From Alicyclobacillus mali NBRC 102425 (GTDB taxonomy: Bacteria > Bacillota > Bacilli > Alicyclobacillales > Alicyclobacillaceae): a stretch of DNA of 64,000 nucleotides. The notes under the pieces are model-generated. The model worked only from the letters and a program-made list of their open reading frames with translations. It was not told where the DNA came from and ran no database searches. This document shows positions 51,437-60,472 of this stretch, piece by piece (positions within the stretch are counted from its first letter, which is position 1; every line of letters begins with the position of its first letter). The DNA is taken from contig NZ_BCSG01000003.1 of the NCBI RefSeq assembly GCF_001570745.1, positions 1 through 64,000 of the forward strand. Reading direction: 5' to 3'. Position numbers and translations under genes: made by a program.

Positions 51437-51530
51437 GTACGGTACGGGGTATAGTATATACGACGCCGACGCTCGCGTCAACATACCCCGTTAGGTATAT
51501 TTCAACGATCGCGCGCATAGCTTGTATCAT
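51437..51530. promoter_or_regulatory. divergent CstR-type control region
   Basis: Minus-strand promoter: TTGACG (51481-51476), 17 bases, TATACT (51458-51453). Operator-like site 1, ATACCCCGTTAGGTAT at 51483-51498, lies upstream of the -35. Site 2, with GTACGGTACGGGGTAT at 51437-51452, abuts the -10. Plus-strand elements TTCAAC (51501-51506) and TATCAT (51525-51530) could drive the TauE gene. ATACCCC-type inverted repeats are the known CsoR/CstR operator style. Confidence 0.7.
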
Positions 51531-51556
51531 CCGACGGACGAGATGAGGTGACGCGC

Positions 51557-52342
51557 GTGAGTTGGGAGATGTTCGCCACGCTTCTCGCGATTGGCTTCGC
51601 GGGTTCGGTGTTGGCCGGGATGGTGGGCGTCGGAGGCGCCATCGTCAAGTATCCGCTGCTTTTGTATCTGCCCCCGCTGCTCGGCGTGGGCGCATTCAGC
51701 GCACATCAGGTGGCCGGGATCAGCTCGGTCCAGGTGATGTGCGCATCGCTCGCCGCAGCTTGGGCGTACCGGAAGTCGGGCTATCTGCACCGCCGCCTGA
51801 TTGGCGACATGGGACTCGCCATGCTCGCCGGAAGTTTCGTGGGGGCTTACATGGCGCACTTTTATTCGGAGAGCGTCGTGAATCTTGTCTACGCCCTGCT
51901 CGCCACCGCGGCGACGCTCATCATGCTGCGCCCGTCCGCCTCCGACGAACTGCGCGGCGAGGTCGACGAGATCGCATATCCTCGGCCACTGGCGGTGGGG
52001 CTCGGAGCACTGGTGGGCCTGTTCTCCGGCGTGGTGGGCTCCGCGGGCGCCTTTCTGCTGATGCCCATCCTGCTCGGCATCCTGCGAATCCCGACGCGCG
52101 TGGCCATTGCGTCGTCCATTGCCATCACGTTTGTCGCATCGCTCGGTGGGTTTGTGGGCAAGTGGGCGGCGCACGAGGTGATGTGGGGGCCGGCACTCGT
52201 GCTGGCTTGGGCGAGCGCCGTGGGGGCGCCACTCGGGGCAAAGTTGAGCAGGCACATGGACGCGCGCTGGTTGCGCTGGCTGCTTGCAGCGCTCATCGCG
52301 GCGACGTGTGTGCGAATTTGGATGACGGTGTTAGGGTGGTGA
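51557..52342 (+). CDS. TauE/SafE-family exporter 2
   Basis: 261 residues, about eight segments, with the paired GFAGSVLAGMVGVGGAIVKY and GLFSGVVGSAGAFLLMPI repeats. It is the second sulfite/organosulfonate exporter of the cluster and only distantly similar to the first. GTG 51557 follows GAGGTGA. It is divergent from the rhodanese operon across the CstR-like operators and convergent with cas2. Confidence 0.88.
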   Translation: MSWEMFATLLAIGFAGSVLAGMVGVGGAIVKYPLLLYLPPLLGVGAFSAHQVAGISSVQVMCASLAAAWAYRKSGYLHRRLIGDMGLAMLAGSFVGAYMAHFYSESVVNLVYALLATAATLIMLRPSASDELRGEVDEIAYPRPLAVGLGALVGLFSGVVGSAGAFLLMPILLGILRIPTRVAIASSIAITFVASLGGFVGKWAAHEVMWGPALVLAWASAVGAPLGAKLSRHMDARWLRWLLAALIAATCVRIWMTVLGW

Positions 52343-52435
52343 AGGAGCACGCGCAGGTGGGTGATAGAGCCGGTCAAATCAATATGGCCATGCGTGGACC
52401 GCGCATGCGCCCCTTCTCGCACCCCGACGATTATC

Positions 52436-52726
52436 TCACACCACCCACGTGCCGCCGAGCTCCAGACCAAGGTTCTTTCCCAGCACAATCAGACTGTTTT
52501 TCGTAAAGTCCTGCGTCCGGTAGATGCGCACGCTGTCCTCGTCACGACGGATGAGATCGCCCAGCCGATGCACGAGTTCCACGTATCGCACCTCGTCCAA
52601 CACGCATTCAAAGACGGACTTCTGCACGCGCTGGCCATAGCCTTCGCACGCTTGGGCCACACGGCGGAGACGCCTTTGTCCTTCGCGGGTATCGGTGGCG
52701 ACATCGTACGTCACGACGTAATACAA
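52436..52726 (-). CDS. cas2: CRISPR-associated protein Cas2 (type I-C-like)
   Basis: 96 residues with the ferredoxin-like Cas2 fold. YYVVTYDVATDTREGQRRLR carries the conserved Asp of strand 1, and VQKSVFECVLD follows. Sequence and length match Cas2 of type I-C. TTG 52726 lies five bases after AGGTGA; a GTG three codons earlier is too near that site. Cas2 joins Cas1 in the spacer-integration complex. It follows cas1 without a gap. Confidence 0.9.
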   Translation of the reverse strand: MYYVVTYDVATDTREGQRRLRRVAQACEGYGQRVQKSVFECVLDEVRYVELVHRLGDLIRRDEDSVRIYRTQDFTKNSLIVLGKNLGLELGGTWVV

Positions 52727-52735
52727 GGCGATCAC

Positions 52736-53776
52736 CTACCCTCTGTAGAGAAAGGGTGTATAGCCAAGATCCTGGGAGCGGATGGCCCGCGCGAGCATCC
52801 TGGCCTGGATGTCCAAGAGGCGACCGTACGGGACGGGTTGGCGCAACAGAGGGTGCTCGATTTCCCTCTCTCTTCTTCGATCCCACTCCGCGAATACGGT
52901 CTTTCGCCCCGCTTCGCCAAGCTCGATAGCTCCCCCAGGCAGCGTCTCGAAGTCCGCCTGCTGAAGCTGTCGGCGGTTGAACATTGAAAGCATGACGCGA
53001 TCGGCGAGTACCGGGCGCATTTCCTCCATGAGGTCGAGCGCTAGCGAGGGACGGCCCGGCCGGAGAGTGTGAAGGAACCCGACCTGCGGATCGAGTCCCA
53101 CGCCGAGCAGGGCGCTCTCCGCGTCGCGCATCAACATGGCGTAGAGGAAGGAGAGGACGGCGTTGACCGGATCGCGCGGAGGACGGCGATTGCGTCCATC
53201 GAACGCGAGATCCTGGCGCACACTGGGCGCGAGCAGATGGCGAAGTGCGGCGAAATAACGACGTGCGCTGACTCCCTCAATCCCGCGCACCTCGTCCGGA
53301 TCTGTTGCCGATCGAAGCTTCCGCAGTTCACGGGCGAGATCGTCGACGGCGGAACGGACGGCGTCGCGATCCGCCGGTTCCGCGACATCGCGCGACGCTT
53401 TGAGGAGAAGTTGGCGCTGATTGTGAACCTTGGCCGCGACGATGGCGCGCATGATGGCCAGCGATTTGTCCGGCGATCGACTGGCCTCGTGCTGGGCGGC
53501 GCGAAGAAGGACGTTGCCGGAAAGACGGCCTTCGATGCGATACAGGAAACGTCCGCCGCGTGTCATGCGGACGACGGATCGACCCTCGGCGGCGCAGCGC
53601 TCGAGCAGCGGACTTGTGAACGACACGCGGCCAATCCCGACAATCGACTCAATCATGTGAAAGGGAACACGCAACACCTTCTCGCCCTCAACCGTCACGA
53701 GCACCGTATCCTGTTGAATGCGCACCACAGCCCCGTCTCGTTGCACGAAGAGTGTCTTCAGCATCACAGGCGGCAT
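52736..53776 (-). CDS. cas1: CRISPR integrase Cas1 (type I-C-like)
   Basis: 346 residues. The catalytic metal ligands are E167 (RGIEGVSARRYF), H236 (VGFLHTLRPGRPSLALDLMEE) and E251 or a neighbour in LDLMEEMRPVLADR. The sequence style (FDGRNRRPPRDPVNAVLSFLY) is that of type I-C Cas1. In type I-G systems Cas1 is normally fused to Cas4; here it is separate. ATG 53776 overlaps the end of cas4 by 13 bases. It integrates new spacers at the leader end. Confidence 0.95.
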   Translation of the reverse strand: MPPVMLKTLFVQRDGAVVRIQQDTVLVTVEGEKVLRVPFHMIESIVGIGRVSFTSPLLERCAAEGRSVVRMTRGGRFLYRIEGRLSGNVLLRAAQHEASRSPDKSLAIMRAIVAAKVHNQRQLLLKASRDVAEPADRDAVRSAVDDLARELRKLRSATDPDEVRGIEGVSARRYFAALRHLLAPSVRQDLAFDGRNRRPPRDPVNAVLSFLYAMLMRDAESALLGVGLDPQVGFLHTLRPGRPSLALDLMEEMRPVLADRVMLSMFNRRQLQQADFETLPGGAIELGEAGRKTVFAEWDRRREREIEHPLLRQPVPYGRLLDIQARMLARAIRSQDLGYTPFLYRG

Positions 53777-54399
53777 GATGCCTCACCCCCGAGATCTTGA
53801 TCAATCATTTTCCAGAACGACCGATCGGAGCGCCGCATCGACCAACGTGGTAGACAGGCCGGTTCAAGTGAACAGCGCTCACAGCGGCGATCCGCGACGG
53901 GAGGTGGGAGTTCATGACTGTCGACCATCTCGCGAATCCGCGCGATCACGTCCAATGTGGTGCTTCGAAGCGCGTCATCGAGGATTACGCGCGATCGCCG
54001 GTGGCTGTGAATGTGGAAGATGGAAGCTTCTTCAATGCGGACTTCGAACATCTCCTCGAGGCATAGGGCTTGTGCACAAAGCTGAATTTCATGGGCGCGG
54101 CTTCGCCGCGTCTTGCCGCGCTTGAACTCAATGGGCCGCGGGATTTCGCCATCGAACTCCACGGCATCACAGCGGCCCACGAGCCCCAAGTGCTCCGACC
54201 ATACACGCATACCCGTGATGACCTTACGACCGCGAGCGGAGAATACATGATCCTCATCGACGCGCTGGTGGAGCAAACGGCCATTGACGGTCAGGTCGTT
54301 GTGCAAAAAAGTCTGCTCAACGTAAATGAGCGCGCACTGCCTCGGACAGTAAGCGTAGTGCTCAATAGAAGAGATAGGAATGAGCCACTCGCCGTCCAT
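53764..54399 (-). CDS. cas4: CRISPR-associated exonuclease Cas4
   Basis: 211 residues. Four cysteines for an iron-sulfur cluster are at C18, C173, C176 and C182; the RecB-type nuclease residues are H44, D78 (GRCDAVEF), E91 and K93 (PIEFKRG). Cas4 trims prespacers and sets their PAM and orientation. It is the first gene of a cas4-cas1-cas2 operon oriented away from the array, about 640 bases from the first repeat. Confidence 0.93.
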   Translation of the reverse strand: MDGEWLIPISSIEHYAYCPRQCALIYVEQTFLHNDLTVNGRLLHQRVDEDHVFSARGRKVITGMRVWSEHLGLVGRCDAVEFDGEIPRPIEFKRGKTRRSRAHEIQLCAQALCLEEMFEVRIEEASIFHIHSHRRSRVILDDALRSTTLDVIARIREMVDSHELPPPVADRRCERCSLEPACLPRWSMRRSDRSFWKMIDQDLGGEASCRL

Positions 54400-55037
54400 G
54401 TCGCATACCTCCTTTGGCGCCGGGGATGACGTGATAGCTTCCTGCGTTACGGGTGGAAATGATAGTTTCAGAATGGACCGAGAAGAGAAGGTCTATACGG
54501 GGGCAAGCGGGATCGGACACGGTCGGATGGCCGAAGGCTCATGTTGGTAACTACATCCATTGACCAACTCGCTCATGGTAAGCCAGGTGGAATGCGTTCG
54601 TGTCGGCAGCATCAACCTAGCGCGCATTCCTCGGCTGTTACCCAGAATGTCGTGAAGGCTGAGAACTGAGAACTGTCGCGATGGACTGACTGGTAAGCGT
54701 CACGCGACTTAAGCAGATGCTATATGGCTCGCCATATGGCATCGGGGAGCAGGGTGCGAATCCTGCCCCATCTAGTAGAACCACCCGTCGTCTCGCGTCG
54801 CCGCATGCTGCACAGAGAACGCGGGCAGCCTATCTTCACGGAGCAAATTCGCGAACCTGAATCGGTGGCAAAAAGCCCGGGGTTTCGCGTTTTACTCGAA
54901 AAGCGCGCCAAATCTGGACTTTTTCGATGTGAGGAGGTATGATAGGTGCACAGGATTGTGGTTCAAGGGCGACCTCGTGTGGAGGTTCGCGTTTTTGACC
55001 CGGGAGCCCGCGTCAGGACCGGGCTCAAAGGAGTGCC
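54400..55037. promoter_or_regulatory. CRISPR leader region
   Basis: This 638-base stretch separates cas4 from the first repeat and must hold the cas promoter and array leader. Two adjacent strong hairpins lie at 54716-54743 and 54744-54769, and a 41-residue reading frame at 54946-55071. No other gene is recognised. The leader side is set by the decayed repeat at the far end of the array. Confidence 0.65.
54716..54769. repeat. tandem hairpins in the CRISPR leader
   Basis: Hairpin 1: GATGC-T-ATATGGC pairs with GCCATAT-G-GCATC (13 pairs, including one T-G). Hairpin 2 follows directly: GGGG-A-GCAGG pairs with CCTGC-CCC around GTGCGAAT. Their role is unknown. The second looks slightly like a tRNA T-arm, but the loop is one base too long and no tRNA fits around it. 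Confidence 0.6.
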
Positions 55038-55071
55038 CTTGATCCGCCGAGATCGTCGGCGGCCCCATTGA
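54946..55071 (+). CDS. 41-residue reading frame entering the first CRISPR repeat
   Basis: GTG 54946 lies eight bases after a strong GAGGAGG site. The product starts MHRIVVQGRPRVEVRVFDPG and its last 11 residues and stop come from repeat 1. It might be a leader peptide, the stub of a lost gene, or chance. Because ribosomes would enter the array, it could affect transcription or processing of the precursor. Confidence 0.35.
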   Translation: MHRIVVQGRPRVEVRVFDPGARVRTGLKGVPLIRRDRRRPH

Positions 55072-56394
55072 AGCTGCCTGCCACAGCGCCCGTCACGCTG
55101 CGCCAGGTTGCTTGATCCGCCGAGATCGTCGGCGGCCCCATTGAAGCTGCTCCACGTATGTGGGATGGGCGCTCCGGCAAGCTTGATCCGCCGAGATCGT
55201 CGGCGGCCCCATTGAAGCCCAACCATGAGCAAGTCGCCAGACGGCCCCGTGGCCTTGATCCGCCGAGATCGTCGGCGGCCCCATTGAAGCCAAGAATACA
55301 CTTGCCACTTTCTTTTGCAGCGGCCTTGATCCGCCGAGATCGTCGGCGGCCCCATTGAAGCTATATAGATCGGAAGAGACACAGATCGAAGGCAGGCCTC
55401 TTGATCCGCCGAGATCGTCGGCGGCCCCATTGAAGCTCGATATGGGACGGACAAAAAGGACAGTGGGTGGCCAACTTGATCCGCCGAGATCGTCGGCGGC
55501 CCCATTGAAGCCTATCCGCCATCCCGACGCTCCTCCTCGTGAATGACCTTGATCCGCCGAGATCGTCGGCGGCCCCATTGAAGCATACTATGTATCCTCG
55601 GTCTATGCTCACTGTACGCTGTTCTTGATCCGCCGAGATCGTCGGCGGCCCCATTGAAGCTTATATGGGATCTAAGATACGAATGGGTTTAGAGTGGGCC
55701 TTGATCCGCCGAGATCGTCGGCGGCCCCATTGAAGCGTTATTACCAATATAGTCACATAGACGATCCTCATACTTGATCCGCCGAGATCGTCGGCGGCCC
55801 CATTGAAGCGGAATTGTATACGAAACTGTGATCAATTCTATTCAACTTGATCCGCCGAGATCGTCGGCGGCCCCATTGAAGCTCGAACAATGTCGCGAAA
55901 GACGGAAAGAAAAGACCCCCTTGATCCGCCGAGATCGTCGGCGGCCCCATTGAAGCTTAAACGCTTGGAGTTCAGCGATCTCGACAATCCACTTGATCCG
56001 CCGAGATCGTCGGCGGCCCCATTGAAGCTAAACGCTCCTAGAACCCTTTACGCGCGAAATACGCCCTTGATCCGCCGAGATCGTCGGCGGCCCCATTGAA
56101 GCGCTGTTGTGGTCCGTCGATGTCTGAAGCATATCACCTTGATCCGCCGAGATCGTCGGCGGCCCCATTGAAGCCCATAAATATCATAGTGATCGAAAAC
56201 CTTAAACTTAACTTGATCCGCCGAGATCGTCGGCGGCCCCATTGAAGCGACGCCTGCCTCCGGCGTGTCGTACACGACGACGCGATCTTGATCCGCCGAG
56301 ATCGTCGGCGGCCCCATTGAAGCATTATGGGACAGACGGAAAAAACGCCATTGGGCACTTGATCCGCCGAGATCGTCGGCGGCCTCATTCGTAG
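55038..56394 (+). CRISPR. CRISPR array, 19 repeats and 18 spacers
   Basis: The repeat is 37 bases. It begins CTTGATCCGCCGAGATCGTC and ends GGCGGCCCCATTGAAGC; copies 1-18 are identical. Inside, CCGCCGA pairs with TCGGCGG around GATCG. The final ATTGAAGC would be the 8-base crRNA handle. Repeats start at 55038, 55111, 55182, 55254, 55325, 55400, 55475, 55548, 55624, 55700, 55773, 55846, 55920, 55992, 56066, 56138, 56212, 56287 and 56358. Spacers are 34-39 bases. The last repeat is altered at its 3' end (GGCCTCATTCGTAGC), so the leader is on the left, next to cas4, and crRNA reads on the plus strand. The repeat differs from usual type I-C repeats; ATTGAA(A/G)C ends are general to type I. Confidence 0.98.
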
Positions 56395-56480
56395 CCTGCT
56401 CTCCTCTACATGTCTACCGCTGTCTCGCACCATGGAAAAAGCCGCTCCGCATCGGAACGGCCTTCCTGTGCAAACCCATC

Positions 56481-58208
<1,728 letters not shown>

Positions 58209-58211
58209 TCA

Positions 58212-58230
58212 CCCTCCTCGCACGGGAGGG
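58212..58230 (-). promoter_or_regulatory. hairpin enclosing the thiC ribosome-binding site
   Basis: On the minus strand CCCTCC pairs with GGAGGG around a 7-base loop, and the GGAGGG is the thiC Shine-Dalgarno sequence. This would hide the site and could be the expression platform of the upstream TPP riboswitch. Confidence 0.6.
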
Positions 58231-58387
58231 GCGGATGGGGCGCTCATGGCCGTAACCTTTGGGGAATTCGCAGGGGTTCTAGCGCTTGCCACAGCAGACC
58301 AGAAGCTCGGCTCCACAAATGGGGGAAACAGGCATGAAGAGCGGTCCTGCGCCGCAAGCACCGAATCAATCGCGTCTGCACGCAATC

Positions 58388-58477
58388 CAACATCCCTACG
58401 CTGGTATTACCCAGATCAGGTCCGACGGTCGGCAGCTCCAAAGCCGCCCTCTCAGCCCGGTGTCACCGAGCTCCCGT
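58388..58477 (-). ncRNA. TPP riboswitch
   Basis: On the minus strand the aptamer shows the conserved GGGCTGAGAGGG (P3 side), then CCTGATCTGGGTAATACCAG (pyrimidine and phosphate pockets), and CGTAGGGA closing P1 with the 5' GGGAGC. It senses thiamine pyrophosphate and represses thiC. A promoter (TTGCTC, 17 bases, TATGAT at 58525-58497) lies just upstream. Confidence 0.95.
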
Positions 58478-58496
58478 TTGTGCAGAATTCAGTTTC

Positions 58497-58525
58497 ATCA
58501 TAGGACTTGTATGCCTCAGGAGCAA
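58497..58525 (-). promoter_or_regulatory. promoter of the thiC transcript
   Basis: TTGCTC (58525-58520), 17 bases, TATGAT (58502-58497) on the minus strand, about 20 bases before the TPP aptamer. Confidence 0.6.
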
Positions 58526-58608
58526 CCGGTATTCCGAACTTTCGAATTCAAGCGCTCAAATCCAGATGATAGACCGACGCCAATCTATTGCCCATGCCGG
58601 GCGCAACT

Positions 58609-58640
58609 AAAAAAGCCGCGCGCAGGGTTTGCGCACGGCT
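58609..58640 (-). terminator. intrinsic terminator of the NCS1 transporter gene
   Basis: AGCCGTGCGC pairs with GCGCGCGGCT, with a loop of AAACCCT, followed by TTTTTT on the minus strand. Confidence 0.88.
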
Positions 58641-58658
58641 AAGCGTGATTTGTGCCGT

Positions 58659-60128
58659 TTACGACGCTTTCGCCTCCACCTTGCGGTGATTGGCGCGTTC
58701 GCGCCGCGGAGAAATGAGAAGATACACAATCCCCGTCACAATGGGCGCCGCGTACGCCGAGACATCGGCTCCCCCGAACCACGCATTGGTGAGCGGGCTC
58801 TGCCACAGCGCACTATTGACGGACAGGAACGTCGCCACCGCACCGACCACGAACGCGAGAATTGCGCGCCAGTTAAATCCCCCGTTGTACCAGTACACGG
58901 ACGACGGTGACGTATCGACGAGATCGTCGGCAGCATAACGTCCGCGCACAACGAAGTGGTGAACGATGTAAATCGCCGCCCAGGGCCCCATGACCGTGAT
59001 CATGAGGTCGAGGAAGTTCTCAAAGAAGTCCACGAAGTTGTTGGAGAAAAACAAGGCATAAATACCGATGGCCGTGCAGATGGCGCCGTCCAACGCGACC
59101 GCAAAATGGCGTTTCAAACGGATTCCCATGGACAAAAAGCTCATCCCGGAGCTGTAAGCGTTCAGGTAGTTAGCGCAGACGTCGCCGAGCACCACCACAA
59201 TCAGGAACGGAATTGCAGCCCATTCTGGAATGGCCTTTGCAATCGCCATCACCGGATTTTCGGAGAAAGTTTTGGCGTTGATTATCGTGCCGAGCACCAC
59301 GCCAAGACCCATCATGATGAAGTTGGCAAGCCCTCCGCCGAGGAAGGTCGCCCATACCATTCGGCTCGTCTTAGTGTCCTTCGGCAGATAGCGGGAGTAA
59401 TCAGCGGCGAAATTCGCCCAACCGTAGAACGTGCTCGCCAGCCCGACGGAGAGCGCGAGCAAGAACGTCGGGAACACACCGTGCGCTGCAAGCGCGCTCG
59501 CGGGAGGATTGAAGTTCCATTTGACGTCGGGCAATACGGCGAAGAGCACGAGCACCGTGCACGCCGCAAGAACGATAGCAAGGACGCGCTGCATGACCAC
59601 GAGCGTCGCGTGCCCCAGGATAGGCACCAGATACGTGAGAAAGAGCGTGATGACGAGCGCAACGAGCGTCGGTCCAACGCCTGTCGATGGCAGGCCAACA
59701 TACTGCGCGAGGCTCAGCATCGCCCAGACCGTGAGCACCATGGTCACGCTCTCCCAGCCGACGGCAGTAAACCAGCTGAAAAACGCCGGAATTTTGCCGC
59801 CGTGCACCCCGAATGCCGCGCGAGAGATGGTGAGCGTCACCGTTCCCGCGCGCGGGCCCGTCGCCACGTACAGTCCGAGCGCCGCAAACGAGATAGAGCA
59901 CAGGAGAACAATCAACAGGCTCTCCCACACGTTGAGTCCGAAGACGCCGGTGAAGAGCTGCCCGGTCACGACACCGGTGAAGGTCAGGACTGCAGCAAAC
60001 CACACATAGAATAATTCTCGAGGCATTCCATGCCGGCGATGCTCCGCGATGATGCCGTTGCCCTCTGTCTCAAGCCGAAATGCCTCGTCGACCTGCGCCG
60101 TATGACGAAGCTCGTCCGCGGTGGCCAT
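58659..60128 (-). CDS. NCS1-family nucleobase transporter
   Basis: 489 residues and 12 segments, of the cytosine/purine/hydantoin permease type. It has RAGTVTLTISRAAFGVHGG near helix 3, SWFTAVGWESVTMVLT and FYGWANFAADYSRYLP, the substrate-site helices. NCS1 proteins import nucleobases or thiamine-related compounds. ATG 60128 follows GAGGGGGAG. A guanine-class riboswitch and terminator precede it, so the likely substrate is a purine such as guanine, hypoxanthine or xanthine. Location next to thiC alone would have suggested a hydroxymethylpyrimidine transporter. Confidence 0.88.
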   Translation of the reverse strand: MATADELRHTAQVDEAFRLETEGNGIIAEHRRHGMPRELFYVWFAAVLTFTGVVTGQLFTGVFGLNVWESLLIVLLCSISFAALGLYVATGPRAGTVTLTISRAAFGVHGGKIPAFFSWFTAVGWESVTMVLTVWAMLSLAQYVGLPSTGVGPTLVALVITLFLTYLVPILGHATLVVMQRVLAIVLAACTVLVLFAVLPDVKWNFNPPASALAAHGVFPTFLLALSVGLASTFYGWANFAADYSRYLPKDTKTSRMVWATFLGGGLANFIMMGLGVVLGTIINAKTFSENPVMAIAKAIPEWAAIPFLIVVVLGDVCANYLNAYSSGMSFLSMGIRLKRHFAVALDGAICTAIGIYALFFSNNFVDFFENFLDLMITVMGPWAAIYIVHHFVVRGRYAADDLVDTSPSSVYWYNGGFNWRAILAFVVGAVATFLSVNSALWQSPLTNAWFGGADVSAYAAPIVTGIVYLLISPRRERANHRKVEAKAS

Positions 60129-60161
60129 GGGCCGAACTCCCCCTCTATTGAATGATGAAAA

Positions 60162-60212
60162 CAAAAAAGACCTCGGGCGACCGAACCTGGAGGTTCGTCT
60201 CGCCAAGAGGCC
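60162..60212 (-). terminator. riboswitch-controlled terminator
   Basis: On the minus strand CCTCTTGGCGA..CGAACC pairs with GGTTCG..TCGCCCGAGG, followed by TCTTTTTTG. Its 5' arm (complement of 60207-60216) can instead pair with the aptamer P1 strand: ten bases, GAGGCCGTTG with CAACGGCCTC. That is the classic antiterminator. Confidence 0.85.
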
Positions 60213-60304
60213 GTTGACGGAGAGATCGGGCACGCGGCCACCCACGGCGATCGATGGACTCGATTCTCGCAGGGGCAGCCAGCGCGGCACCGCTCTATGA
60301 CAAC

Positions 60305-60378
60305 GGCCTCGTAGCGCAAGCGATTTTCGGTCGCTTGGTAGAAACTGCCGAGCCATATTCCCGGCATTATACGAGGCC
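60305..60378 (-). ncRNA. purine (guanine-class) riboswitch
   Basis: On the minus strand P1 is GGCCTCGTA/TACGAGGCC. Conserved elements are TATAATGCCGGGAATATGGC, GTTTCTACCAAGCGACC and the J3/1 strand GCTACG. The base equivalent to position 74 is C, the guanine/hypoxanthine/xanthine code. Ligand binding would stabilise P1, freeing the terminator, so it is an off-switch for the NCS1 transporter. Confidence 0.93.
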
Positions 60379-60395
60379 TTTTCGATCACACGCCT

Positions 60396-60424
60396 AGTGT
60401 ATCGAGCGCTGACACGCGAATCAA
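60396..60424 (-). promoter_or_regulatory. promoter of the riboswitch transcript
   Basis: TTGATT (60424-60419), 17 bases, TACACT (60401-60396) on the minus strand, about 18 bases before the aptamer. Confidence 0.6.
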
Positions 60425-60472
60425 TGGAAGTTATCTCACACAGGCGGCGAAACGGTGACGTTTGTGCAATTG

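Noticed and set aside
54744-54785. tRNA-like T-arm (GCAGG, GTGCGAAT loop, CCTGC)
   Set aside because: The loop is eight bases, no acceptor or anticodon arms fit around it and there is no CCA; treated as a plain hairpin.
54963-56317. Several overlapping reading frames with the repeated peptide MGPPTISADQ or FNGAADDLGGS
   Set aside because: They are translations of the CRISPR repeats and spacers and have no ribosome sites.
44738-56394. Type V-B (Cas12b) locus, known from Alicyclobacillus
   Set aside because: No RuvC-type large effector is encoded here, cas4 and cas1 are not fused, and no tracrRNA anti-repeat was seen.
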